From Desulfobacteraceae bacterium Eth-SRB1 (GTDB lineage: Bacteria; Desulfobacterota; Desulfobacteria; Desulfobacterales; ETH-SRB1), in the NCBI GenBank assembly GCA_004193555.1, contig RPGP01000040.1, positions 997,127 through 1,061,126 on the forward strand: a DNA stretch of 64,000 nucleotides. Direction: 5' to 3'. Numbering within the stretch: the first letter of the stretch is position 1; each line of letters begins with the position of its first letter. The notes below the pieces were generated by a model that was given only the letters and a program-made list of their open reading frames with translations, did not search any database and was not told where the DNA came from. The translations under genes were made by a program, and so were the position numbers. Shown one piece after another: positions 54,283 to 63,341 of the stretch.

Positions 54283-55434
54283 TTAGGGTCTCATAATTGT
54301 AACGGTTTTTGAAGAATCGGATAAAAACGACAGGTTTTGCCTGTTGATTTTGACACCCAGCCCAGGGCCATCCAGGGGACCTGCTTCGCCGCCAGGCCCA
54401 AAAGAAACATCATTATCTGTAATATTTTTCTTTAACAAATATTTATCATAGGACCCGTCGTAATATACAGCATCACCACATAAAAGACATAAAATTCTTC
54501 CCGCGGCAGAAAGGATGCCTGATTCGCCTATTGAACATCCAAGCTGGAAAGCAACTTTATTTGCACGAAGATAGTCAATAACCTTGAAAGTTCTTCTAAA
54601 CCCGCCGTTTCTGGACAATTTGACATTTATCATTTGATAGCAACCTTCTTTTACGATTTTTATTACATCCTTTAATGAAGCTGCCGATTCACAGGCCATT
54701 AACATTACACCCGTAGACTTTATTACCTCTGTAAATTCTGCAAAATCCGGATCCTCTTTAGCCATAGGTTCTTCTAATATTTTAATATTATGTTTTTTGA
54801 TAAGCGGTATATGTTTGAATGCAAGATCACGGTTCCAGGCAGAATTCGGATCCAACCTGAGATCGTAATCATTGCCAAACATCAATGCAATTGTTTCGAT
54901 AGCATCCTTATTTTGTTTCAGGTCTTTACTCATCTTAACCCGTAATCTGTTAATTTCCATTTTCCTGATCAATTCACATAGTTCTATTATGCGTTTTTTG
55001 TCGGCAAGAGGGATTGTTGCACCGTAGCAAACTCTGTCGGCAAAGAAATCTTGAGAAAAATATTTAATAATAGAGCGCCCCTGTCTCTTTGCCAACGCAT
55101 CTAAAAGAGACATTTCAAGGGCGCATACAGCCGTATTATGCTCCTTCCCGTCGGGCAGACAGTCGACGAAATTCCAAATTTGCGAAACATTTTTTAAGTC
55201 CCAGGGGAAATAATCTTTTTGTGTAAAAAGATTTATATCTTTTACTACAGTTGCCGGCGTTTCTTTAGTAATAAATTCTACAGGCAGCCCCTCTCCATAA
55301 CCTGTAACTCTTCCCTGATCGCATATAATCTCGACAACGATAATATTGGAAGAAATGCCCTGCATGCGGGAAATAGAAAAATCATCCTTAAAGGGAAGTA
55401 ATATTTTATATACGTTTACCTTCTCAATTTGCAT
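54283..55434 (-). CDS. Enolase-superfamily enzyme (MLE/dipeptide epimerase-like)
   Basis: 383 residues. The N-terminal capping domain is followed by a barrel with RLRVKMSKDL (Lys base), RLDPNSAW (Asp ligand), ILEEPMA (Glu ligand), LMACESAAS (Glu ligand) and INVKLSRNGG (second Lys). These are the catalytic set of the muconate-lactonizing/epimerase subgroup, which takes a proton alpha to a carboxylate. The substrate is not predictable. It ends 5 bp before the PP-loop gene, which strongly suggests co-translation. Confidence 0.8.
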   Translation of the reverse strand: MQIEKVNVYKILLPFKDDFSISRMQGISSNIIVVEIICDQGRVTGYGEGLPVEFITKETPATVVKDINLFTQKDYFPWDLKNVSQIWNFVDCLPDGKEHNTAVCALEMSLLDALAKRQGRSIIKYFSQDFFADRVCYGATIPLADKKRIIELCELIRKMEINRLRVKMSKDLKQNKDAIETIALMFGNDYDLRLDPNSAWNRDLAFKHIPLIKKHNIKILEEPMAKEDPDFAEFTEVIKSTGVMLMACESAASLKDVIKIVKEGCYQMINVKLSRNGGFRRTFKVIDYLRANKVAFQLGCSIGESGILSAAGRILCLLCGDAVYYDGSYDKYLLKKNITDNDVSFGPGGEAGPLDGPGLGVKINRQNLSFLSDSSKTVTIMRP

Positions 55435-55515
55435 AGAATTTTATTCCTTTGTTCATGATGGCTTTAACACACTACCTATACTCAAATATTGTCCGGAAAA
55501 GATTGTTTTGAGAAT

Positions 55516-57507
55516 TTATCGATTTGATAATTTCGAAGAAAGATCGGCAGGCAGTGTCAGGATGAACGATGTTCCTTCATTAACCCTGCTTTTTACTTCC
55601 ATTGTCCCGTTGTGATCCTGCATATGTTTATCGGCAATAAACAGGCCAAGTCCCGTGCCACTGTGCATGCTGCTCTTGTGTCTGGTAGTAAAATAAGGAT
55701 CAAATATCTTATTAATCATGGGCTCAGGAATTCCGGGGCCGTTGTCTTTTATCTCTATGTGAATAACAGCAGGTTTTCCATCCCTGAGAACATTTTTTGT
55801 TCTTAATTCGATTTTTCCTCCCTGGGGTGTAAAATTGATAGCATTTGAAAGAAGATTCAATACAACCTGCTTTATCTTTTCAGAATCCATCCATACTTTT
55901 CCGACGTCAGGATCAAAATCACGCAACATATTAATCTGCTTTGAATTGCTCTGAGGTGAAACAAGCAGGATCATTTTATTAATCAAGTCATGAAGATCTG
56001 TCAACTCAAAATGGGATTCTTTTGTCTTGACCAGATCCAGAAGCTCAGTAATGAGGTTATTAACCCTTTCGGTTTCTTCTTTTGCAATCTCGTAGAAATC
56101 TTTGCGGAATTCTTCATCATCAAATTTACCTGGCAGCAACTGGATAAAGGTTCCTATGGCTGTCATTGGATTTTTGATTTCATGGGCCAGTCTTGCGGCA
56201 ATGTTACCTAAAAATGAGAACTTCTCAGCCCTGCTTAACAGGGCATGAGATTGCTTTAGATCTATCATCTGTTCGTGGAGTTTGCTGTAAAGCCTGGCAT
56301 TGTCAATGGCCATAGCAATCTGTGGCGTAAATATTTCCAGGGTTTCCCTGGTTTCTTCCGGAACACCGTCTTCATCAACAGCATCGGTTGCAATCACCCC
56401 GATTACCTTTGATTTGGCGATCAGAGGAACTACATATACAGAAACAGGATTTCCATAAGTTAATATAATATTCTCTTTTCTCAGGTTTGAACTGTTAACA
56501 TCAGGAACATATTCGGAACGTCCCGTATTGACAACCCTGATCAGGATATTGCTTACACGGTCCATAGAAACCCGGTAATTTTTCACCTCATCCGGCACTT
56601 CACCGTCAAAACCCATCCCGTGTATATATTCAAGATACTTCTTATCTTCATTTACAAGCATTATTATGGCCCGGTGTATATGACACACATTTGATATAAG
56701 GTTCATGACAACCGATAAAAGCTGTTTCAGATCCAGAACGGAAAGGATGGCCTTTCCTGTCTCCTGTACGGCCAAGAGCTGTTTGATTTTTTGATTCAGC
56801 TCAAGATTGAGTCGATTTACCTCTTCGTATTTTATTTCAATAAGCTCCTTGTCCTTCTCCTGTTCGGCAATAATATCTTTCAGTATTGTTCTGGACATAA
56901 AAAATCTGGAAAAATACTCACGAACTCTGTTTTGAAATTGCCATTTTATATGGTACTCACAATATGGAGCGCCGTTAAAATAGCAGCATTCCTCTTTGAA
57001 TGTATAAGGCTTTCCTGACCAGACAGTTGGCAAAAATGTATATATTCCATGATTGAAAAGACATAAATCTTTAGAAAGTTTCATCGACGAATCCCAGTGT
57101 AAACGAAATATGGCCCGATTTCTTCTCACATCTACAAGTTCGACCTTTTTGCTCCGGTTAAATTTATCGTTGATCGCCTGGGCATGTTTAAAGCTCTTTT
57201 CCGAAGACCAGAACGCCTTAACAAATATTTTTTGGATATAGCCAAGAGATGAATTCTCGACAGCATGTCTGGCAATCTTATAGGCGGCCATCTCATCATT
57301 TAGTATAATCCTGGCTCTCTTGAGCAATTCGATAGTTACGGCACAGGAAATCCAGTTATTAGAATCAGTTAAAAAACTTTCAGGGTTTGGAAGCCGATCG
57401 ATTTCATAATCAAGGTGTTTAATAAGGCCTGAACAGTCGCCATTATTATGCACCTTCACATAATTTATTATAGATTTGGAGTTTATACAGTTTACTTCCT
57501 TTTCCAT
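55516..57507 (-). CDS. Sensor histidine kinase with V4R-like and GAF domains
   Basis: 663 residues. No membrane segment is seen, so it is cytoplasmic. Residues about 100-185 end in EECCYFNGAPYCEYHIKW, like the V4R/XylR-N ligand-binding domain. A coiled helix follows, then a GAF domain (LLSVVMNLISNVCHIHRAIIM...). The HisKA box is NIAARLAHEIKNPMTAIGTF (phospho-His), followed by the HATPase motifs NLLSNAINFTPQGG, DNGPGIPEP and GTGLGLFIADKHM. It would sense a small molecule. A partner regulator is not adjacent; the NtrC gene at 59096 is the nearest candidate. Confidence 0.85.
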   Translation of the reverse strand: MEKEVNCINSKSIINYVKVHNNGDCSGLIKHLDYEIDRLPNPESFLTDSNNWISCAVTIELLKRARIILNDEMAAYKIARHAVENSSLGYIQKIFVKAFWSSEKSFKHAQAINDKFNRSKKVELVDVRRNRAIFRLHWDSSMKLSKDLCLFNHGIYTFLPTVWSGKPYTFKEECCYFNGAPYCEYHIKWQFQNRVREYFSRFFMSRTILKDIIAEQEKDKELIEIKYEEVNRLNLELNQKIKQLLAVQETGKAILSVLDLKQLLSVVMNLISNVCHIHRAIIMLVNEDKKYLEYIHGMGFDGEVPDEVKNYRVSMDRVSNILIRVVNTGRSEYVPDVNSSNLRKENIILTYGNPVSVYVVPLIAKSKVIGVIATDAVDEDGVPEETRETLEIFTPQIAMAIDNARLYSKLHEQMIDLKQSHALLSRAEKFSFLGNIAARLAHEIKNPMTAIGTFIQLLPGKFDDEEFRKDFYEIAKEETERVNNLITELLDLVKTKESHFELTDLHDLINKMILLVSPQSNSKQINMLRDFDPDVGKVWMDSEKIKQVVLNLLSNAINFTPQGGKIELRTKNVLRDGKPAVIHIEIKDNGPGIPEPMINKIFDPYFTTRHKSSMHSGTGLGLFIADKHMQDHNGTMEVKSRVNEGTSFILTLPADLSSKLSNR

Positions 57508-57601
57508 TCAACATCTCTTTTGCAATTGTTTTAGAAGGTTGGCTTTAATTACTTTATGACTTGATATCATATTTTAATATTCGTTGGTTTTAACGCCGGT
57601 T

Positions 57602-58579
57602 TTATGCAAGCCTGCCTAAAAAGGGCCTAAGTTGTGGCAAATATAATGGTTGTTCAACTATTACGCCGGATGATGGAATCTCTTTCATGGCCGGATATTT
57701 TTTCCATTGATACCAGCCTTCCGGATGTTTGTAAATATATTGCTCCAGATATTTTAATACGATCTCTCCGACAGATGCACCTGTTAATTGTTTGAACTGC
57801 TTTTTTATTTCTTCTATTGAAGTCCCAATAAATTTATAACGATGGTTATAATTTCTATGCATAACGCCGAACACTACGGAAGTGCCGCCTCTTTTTGAAA
57901 TAATATTCATCGTTCTATCCAGATTTATTTTTTTACCCAAAAAGGATATTATGTTGTTTTTAGAAGGTCTCCATTCATCTATCTCATCACACTGAGTGAG
58001 TACCACACGATTTTCTTTCAGGTTATCAAAAATGGCTTTTATGACATTAGGAGTATTATCAGCGTCGATAATTCTTGTTGAGAAGTTATTAGACTGTTTC
58101 ATAGCTGTGTTACGCATGTGGGCTGATGAAAATCTTACTATCATCGTTACAGGATATTTCTTATTACAAAGAAAAGCCGGAATCAGTTCAATGCCTCCTA
58201 CATGGCCGGTGATTAACAAAACGCCCCTGCCTCTGGAAAGACCTCTTTCTATGGCTCCTGTGCCTGTACTTTCCATGTGTGTTTTTACAAAAGCTCTGAG
58301 TGTTTCAGGAGATGAATATGCGTTGAAAAACTTTTCATAATAGTGAGATACTATACCCCGAAAAATATCCCTGGTAATTGACCTTATCTCAGATCTACTT
58401 TTTGGGCCGGCAAATACCTCCTTAACAGAGCTTTTTATTTTCTGCTTTTCTTTTCTGTTAAAGAAAAAATATAACCTGCCAAGACAGGTTATATAGAAAA
58501 AGGTGATTTTCCACCCGATTTTCTTGCACATAAAAATGTTAAACCTTAATTGCAAAAAAGAGCTCAAATTTATCTTCAT
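57602..58579 (-). CDS. LpxL/HtrB-like lipid acyltransferase
   Basis: 325 residues from the ATG ending at 58579, which has a ggggg site; a longer start would add an unlikely tail. The first 40 residues include a membrane anchor (IGWKITFFYITCLGRLYFFF). The catalytic motif is TGHVGGIEL (HxxxxE), and VVLTQCDEIDEW and the HPEGWYQWKKYP end are typical of the LpxL/LpxM family. It adds an acyl chain to a lipid A-like or related lipid acceptor. It is the first gene of a minus-strand run with the kinase. Confidence 0.8.
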   Translation of the reverse strand: MKINLSSFLQLRFNIFMCKKIGWKITFFYITCLGRLYFFFNRKEKQKIKSSVKEVFAGPKSRSEIRSITRDIFRGIVSHYYEKFFNAYSSPETLRAFVKTHMESTGTGAIERGLSRGRGVLLITGHVGGIELIPAFLCNKKYPVTMIVRFSSAHMRNTAMKQSNNFSTRIIDADNTPNVIKAIFDNLKENRVVLTQCDEIDEWRPSKNNIISFLGKKINLDRTMNIISKRGGTSVVFGVMHRNYNHRYKFIGTSIEEIKKQFKQLTGASVGEIVLKYLEQYIYKHPEGWYQWKKYPAMKEIPSSGVIVEQPLYLPQLRPFLGRLA

Positions 58580-58941
58580 TGTAATTACCCCCTTATGTTT
58601 GATGGTTTTGTAATAAGTTTTTTTTATCAAGAAAGCCAGTCTGCGTGCAACGCACAGGCAGGTACGAAAACACGAAAAATATGTAATCATTTCAGGCTTT
58701 CAGTTTTTTATGATTATTTTTTATTAAATCTTATTAAATTTCCTCAAAATACATGCCAGAGTATCAATTTCTTAGAATTTAGTTCAAAAAACAGACGCTG
58801 TTTATATGGATGAGTATGACTCAATTTATAAAAAGACTTATTTTACAAGTAGTTATCGCCGATATCATATAATGCAACCAGACTGATTTTTAGCGGGAAG
58901 TTTAACGGAGTGAAGAGAAAGAATAAAGATATTTTATAGTT

Positions 58942-58983
58942 ATGCACAACAACCTGTGCATTCATGCACATATTTTTGTGCAT
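58942..58983. promoter_or_regulatory. Twin palindromic operator-like sites
   Basis: atgcacaacaacctgtgcat (58942-58961) and atgcacatatttttgtgcat (58964-58983) share ATGCACA-N6-TGTGCAT with different spacers. Their centres are 22 bp apart, two turns of the helix, so two dimers could bind side by side. They lie about 115-155 bp upstream of the NtrC start, a typical place for enhancer sites. Stem-loop or terminator function is the alternative. Confidence 0.65.
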
Positions 58984-59051
58984 ATTAATTGTCTGACATA
59001 GATTGACGTAATATGAATTTTATGGTGATATCTTTTACTAAAGTTTCGCCT

Positions 59052-59092
59052 TCTTTGTGCTTGAACAAAATTGAATATTTTTCAAAGGTCTC
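59052..59092. repeat. Family A element, right half
   Basis: ttctttgtgcttgaacaaaa then ttgaatatttttcaaaggtctc matches the right end of the family A element, ending 3 bases before the ATG at 59096. Its AAAGG serves as the Shine-Dalgarno sequence of that gene. Confidence 0.75.
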
Positions 59093-59095
59093 AAT

Positions 59096-60442
59096 ATGAA
59101 TAAAAATGCTACAATACTTGTTGTTGATGATGAATCCGGAGTCCGCAGATCCTTTAATATGGTCTTAAAGGATGAATATAAGGTTTTGCTTGCCGGAACA
59201 GGGAAAAAGGCTGTCGACATTTATACCAAACATGCTATCGACCTTGTTTTGCTGGATATCCTCCTTCCTGATATTGACGGCATTGATCTTCTTAAAAAAC
59301 TCAAGCAGACAGATCCAAATACCGAGATTATTATGGTAACAGCCGTCAACGATCTTCAGACGGCGGTAAAAGCAATTAAATTAGGAGCTTATGAGTATAT
59401 CATCAAGCCGTTTATTGTTGAGGATGTTTTAACGATAATCAGCAGGGCTTTAGAAAAAAGGCAGCTTGTTAAGGAGGTAACATATCTCAGAAATGAGCTT
59501 GAAAGGTATCATCCTTTTGAGCAGATGGTGGGTAAAGATAAAAAGATGAGAAGTATTTTTGAGTTAATATCGACTGTTTCTCAAAGTGACGGCGCCGTAC
59601 TTATTCAGGGGGAAAGCGGAACAGGCAAGGAGCTTGTTGCCAGAGCGATACATAACCTTAGTCCGCGGGGAAATCAGCTTTTTGTGGTGATAAATTGTGC
59701 GGTCATACCCCCGACCCTGATGGAAAGTGAAATTTTTGGGCACAACAAGGGAGCATTTACGGGCGCTACAGGCACAAGCATCGGCAAGATGGAAATAGCC
59801 AATAAGGGAACGGTTTTTCTTGATGATATTGATTCCCTGAATATTAATATGCAGGCCAAACTCCTCAGGGTTATACAGGAGAAGGAATTTGAGAGATTGG
59901 GCAGCCGCAAGGTTTTTAAGGCTGACGTGAGGTTTGTTGCCGCTTCTAATCAGGACTTAAGCAAACTGATTTTACAGGGTAAGTTTCGTGAAGATCTTTT
60001 TTACAGGCTGAATGTATTTACAATAAAGTTGCCTCCTTTGAGAAAGCGAAGAGGCGATATATTGTTACTTCTGGAACACTTTTCTGATCTGCATGCAAAA
60101 AAGACAGGAAAACCCGGCATAAAGTTTTCAGAGAGGGCTATAAAAGTATTAATGGAATATGACTGGCCCGGAAATATCAGAGAAATTCAAAATCTGGTGG
60201 AAAGGTTATGCACAATAAAACAAAATTCGGTTATTCAGTTGAAGGATGTTGCAACACTTAATATCAGCAAGAAAAAAATAACAGATGGCTCTCTCAAAGA
60301 GGCGGTAAGTTCTTTTGAAAAACAATATATTGCCGAAGCGCTTGAAATGCTTGAAGGCAACAGAAAAAACGTATCGGAAAAATTAGGCATTCATCGCAAT
60401 ACACTCCTTGCGAAAATTCATGAATACGGATTGCATATATAA
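59096..60442 (+). CDS. NtrC-family sigma54-dependent response regulator
   Basis: 448 residues. Receiver domain with phospho-acceptor D54 (LVLLDILLPD). Central AAA+ domain with GESGTGKELVARAIH (Walker A), GHNKGAFTGAT (sigma54 contact loop), GTVFLDDI (Walker B) and SNQDL...FREDLFYRLNVF. C-terminal Fis-type HTH (NRKNVSEKLGIHRNTLLAKI). It activates sigma54 promoters when phosphorylated. The Shine-Dalgarno sequence is supplied by a repeat element. The following hybrid kinase gene is the probable partner. Confidence 0.95.
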   Translation: MNKNATILVVDDESGVRRSFNMVLKDEYKVLLAGTGKKAVDIYTKHAIDLVLLDILLPDIDGIDLLKKLKQTDPNTEIIMVTAVNDLQTAVKAIKLGAYEYIIKPFIVEDVLTIISRALEKRQLVKEVTYLRNELERYHPFEQMVGKDKKMRSIFELISTVSQSDGAVLIQGESGTGKELVARAIHNLSPRGNQLFVVINCAVIPPTLMESEIFGHNKGAFTGATGTSIGKMEIANKGTVFLDDIDSLNINMQAKLLRVIQEKEFERLGSRKVFKADVRFVAASNQDLSKLILQGKFREDLFYRLNVFTIKLPPLRKRRGDILLLLEHFSDLHAKKTGKPGIKFSERAIKVLMEYDWPGNIREIQNLVERLCTIKQNSVIQLKDVATLNISKKKITDGSLKEAVSSFEKQYIAEALEMLEGNRKNVSEKLGIHRNTLLAKIHEYGLHI

Positions 60443-60484
60443 TGATACTCAAGTTTCGCCAACTCAGAATAGGAAATAAATATT

Positions 60485-61705
60485 TTGCCGAATGAAGATA
60501 TCCTGAAGATGTGCTCAGAACTAAAAAATAAGGATAAAAATAACAAGCGCCCGGGAAAGCCATATGTTTTGGTGGCAGATGATGAGCAGAACATTCTGCG
60601 AGCCATGTCTTTGGTACTTGAAGCAGAGTTTGATGTTACCGTAGTAGATAGTGGCGACAAAGCAATCAAAAAAATTCGGAAGGGCATGGATTTTGATGTA
60701 GTTTCATTGGATCTGCAAATGCCTGGGCTGTCAGGCATTGATACGCTCAAAGCTATAAAACAATTAAGCCCTTCTACGGAAGTATTGATCGTTACAGCTC
60801 ACTCAAATGTTGAATCGACAAAAGGAGCTCTCAAATTTGGGGCTTACGATTACATTGACAAACCATTCAACAATGCTAAATTACTTGCAGCAATTCGCAA
60901 AGGTGTAGAACGCCGAAACAATACAATAAAAGCGGAAAAAGCCAAAGAACAGCTTGAATTTGTCAAAGCACAATTAATGGAATCGGAAAAATTCTCCGCT
61001 ATTGGGCAACTGTTAGCCGGGGTTGCTCATGAATTAAATAATCCCTTAACAACGGTTATGGGTTTCTCAGAGCTTCTTCTTACAAGAAAATATTCGTCTG
61101 ATGAAACACGAAACTGCCTGGAAAAAATAAACAAAAGCTCTTTGCTCTGCAAAAATATCGTCCAAAAGCTGCTTACATTTTCCAGAAAAGAGGAATCCAA
61201 ACAGGAATACATCCAGGTCAATCACATTATCGAAAGTACCCTTGAGCTTAAACAGCATGACTTCAAAGTAGATAGTATCAAACTGGTCAAGCAATTGGCC
61301 GATAATATGCCCTGTACAATGGCTGACTTCTACGAACTCCAGCAAGTATTTCTGAATATGATCAATAATGCAGACCAGGCGATGAAAATGTATGCCGGAA
61401 GAGGAATACTGACTGTTAAGAGTGCGTTTGATGAAAAAGTAATACGCATAAGTTTCATTGATACAGGACCCGGCATCCCTAAAAAGAATCTTCAGAAAAT
61501 CTTTGAGCCCCTCTTTACAACAAAGAAAAGAGGAGAAGGCACAGGGCTTGGTTTAAGTATTTGCTATGAAATAATCAAAAAACATGAGGGGGATATCTTT
61601 GTGGCCAATAACCCAAAAAAAGGAGCAAGCTTCATAATAGAGCTGCCTGTTGTTGACAAGCTTTCGCAAACTGTACCAATCTCCAATAAAAAACAAAATC
61701 CTTGA
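60485..61705 (+). CDS. Receiver-histidine kinase hybrid
   Basis: 406 residues from a TTG start; an ATG at 60511 is an alternative. The receiver comes first (YVLVADDEQNILRAM, phospho-acceptor D76 in VVSLDLQMPGLSG, TAHSN and DKPF). Then follow a short coiled coil, the HisKA box FSAIGQLLAGVAHELNNPLTTVMGFSELL, and HATPase with NMINNADQAM, DTGPGIPKKNL and GTGLGLSICYEI. No sensor domain or membrane segment, so it would act as a relay between an upstream kinase and the NtrC protein, 42 bp upstream. Confidence 0.9.
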   Translation: MPNEDILKMCSELKNKDKNNKRPGKPYVLVADDEQNILRAMSLVLEAEFDVTVVDSGDKAIKKIRKGMDFDVVSLDLQMPGLSGIDTLKAIKQLSPSTEVLIVTAHSNVESTKGALKFGAYDYIDKPFNNAKLLAAIRKGVERRNNTIKAEKAKEQLEFVKAQLMESEKFSAIGQLLAGVAHELNNPLTTVMGFSELLLTRKYSSDETRNCLEKINKSSLLCKNIVQKLLTFSRKEESKQEYIQVNHIIESTLELKQHDFKVDSIKLVKQLADNMPCTMADFYELQQVFLNMINNADQAMKMYAGRGILTVKSAFDEKVIRISFIDTGPGIPKKNLQKIFEPLFTTKKRGEGTGLGLSICYEIIKKHEGDIFVANNPKKGASFIIELPVVDKLSQTVPISNKKQNP

Positions 61706-61759
61706 AAATTCTTCAAGCTGTTTTTTGAAGATTCCCGCAGCTTCGTACAAGAAGGATCT

Positions 61760-63340
61760 TTACTTACGCTTAGAGACCTTTGCAAAACGCTCGCTTTTGC
61801 GGTGCAGCCTTTCGATGTTTTCCCTCGCCGGAATCATATCCGGATCCAGAGCCAGCGCCTTTTCATACATAACTATTGCCTTGTCAAAGTCGCCTTTTTC
61901 ACGATAATTCGATCCAAGGCTTGCGTAATCAACAGCAGAATAAGGATCTATCTCGACGGCAGCGTTTAGATTTTTGATGGACTTATCATAGTTTTTAAGC
62001 TGAAAGTAAGAGAAGCCTAATGCGTTATATATTTCTTTCATATGGCCGGCTGTTTCCCCGGCCTTTTCCAGCGCAACAACCGCCTGCTCATAATCGCCGA
62101 TATTATTGAAGCATGTGCCTTTGTAAATTAGAATTCTGACCATGTCTTCCTTTTGAGGCTTTAGACGAAGGGCATCGGAAAATTTTTCTATAGCTGTGCT
62201 GTAATTCCCCATTGCAAAATAACAAAGTCCCTTGTAAAAGTGGAAATAGTACTGGTCTGCATACGTAAGTTCGGCGCTGTTAAAGGCTTCGAGGGCTTGG
62301 TTATAATGTCCAGTCATTTTGTAGCTCAGGCCTAATCGGAAATTAATATGACCGGCTTCCTGAGCCGGGGACAACTTCAATGACAGCTCATATTTTTTCA
62401 CGGCCTGAATATCGTCTCCCGCCTCATGGTGCAATGTTCCAAAATGACAGAGCAACGCTCCGATCTGTTGTTTCCTGCCTTGTGATATGGGCAAATCCGC
62501 AAAAGACTCAGCGGCTCGTCCCCTGCATCCAAGACAGTCTCTTTTTGACCTGTCGTGCTCATAATAGAGTGTCATGAGCGTATCTACGTTGCTGCTTTCA
62601 TAAATATCCGTCAGGCTTTCGTTTTTGCGGAATGCATCCAGACAGGTATAAACCTTGCCGTCCTGGGCCGAGATAATGAGTGAAGCCCGACACGGGCCTG
62701 GTATAAACCGGTCTTCGGACGTTAACATCTCTAATGAATCATCAAGAAGATCTCCGTTAAACATATTGCAGGCGATTTCAGCCGGCTCTTTTGAATCATC
62801 ATTTCCATAGTAAAGCTTTTCCGTGCTGGACATAAGATCTTTATCCTGCGTAAGAAAAAAAACGCTTTTGTCAAGGTAAAGACAGGGTAACATAAAAGCG
62901 CCCTTAAGCCTGTCTAACAAGGTTATAAGCGAAGCAGGTTCAATCCGGTTGTCGGGAACAATAACCGGAAGCAGCATAAACCTTGGCACCTCCTGATATA
63001 TATATCCCTCCTGATCAAATGTTCTGGTTTCACGTTTCAGATACTGGTAATAATACTGAAAATAATAATCTATTCCTTTGACGGTTGTCTGTGGGACAGT
63101 ATGAACAAAATGGAGATAAAGCCGGGCAAACAGGTTCTTTTTTAGAAATTTGATGACATCCTTCTGAATACGTTCCACCTGCGGCATGCTTTCAGACAGA
63201 TTCCCGGCCACAAGATAAAGATTAGATGTCGTGTTCACGTATGAAAACAGGCCCGACAACGTCCTGGAAAGCTGCTCAAGATTCCCATTGTCCTGTTTGC
63301 CAAATATCACGTATATTTTATGTATAGCAGTCTTGAACAT
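61760..63340 (-). CDS. TPR protein with Cys clusters (maturase-like)
   Basis: 526 residues from the ATG ending at 63340; a TTG 10 codons up is an alternative. Residues about 185-290 hold six Cys (EIACNMFNG, GPCRASLII, YTCLDAF and DCLGCRGRA), spaced like a SPASM-type Fe-S region. The C-terminal half has at least five TPR repeats (AGHINFRLGLSYKMTGHYNQALEAF and so on). The start is 1 bp after the stop of the upstream radical SAM gene, so the two are coupled. The protein may bind the radical SAM enzyme and its product. The tail RFAKVSKRK is encoded by a family A repeat end. Confidence 0.7.
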   Translation of the reverse strand: MFKTAIHKIYVIFGKQDNGNLEQLSRTLSGLFSYVNTTSNLYLVAGNLSESMPQVERIQKDVIKFLKKNLFARLYLHFVHTVPQTTVKGIDYYFQYYYQYLKRETRTFDQEGYIYQEVPRFMLLPVIVPDNRIEPASLITLLDRLKGAFMLPCLYLDKSVFFLTQDKDLMSSTEKLYYGNDDSKEPAEIACNMFNGDLLDDSLEMLTSEDRFIPGPCRASLIISAQDGKVYTCLDAFRKNESLTDIYESSNVDTLMTLYYEHDRSKRDCLGCRGRAAESFADLPISQGRKQQIGALLCHFGTLHHEAGDDIQAVKKYELSLKLSPAQEAGHINFRLGLSYKMTGHYNQALEAFNSAELTYADQYYFHFYKGLCYFAMGNYSTAIEKFSDALRLKPQKEDMVRILIYKGTCFNNIGDYEQAVVALEKAGETAGHMKEIYNALGFSYFQLKNYDKSIKNLNAAVEIDPYSAVDYASLGSNYREKGDFDKAIVMYEKALALDPDMIPARENIERLHRKSERFAKVSKRK

Positions 63341-63341
63341 T

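Larger units (their letters stand above)
58580..59095. other. Divergent intergenic region
   Basis: It separates the leftward acyltransferase run from the rightward NtrC gene. It holds a fragment of the family A inner sequence (58633-58665, with gtgcaacgcac), the twin palindromes at 58942-58983, a family F end piece near 59035 and a family A half element ending at 59092. No small gene is recognised. Confidence 0.5.
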
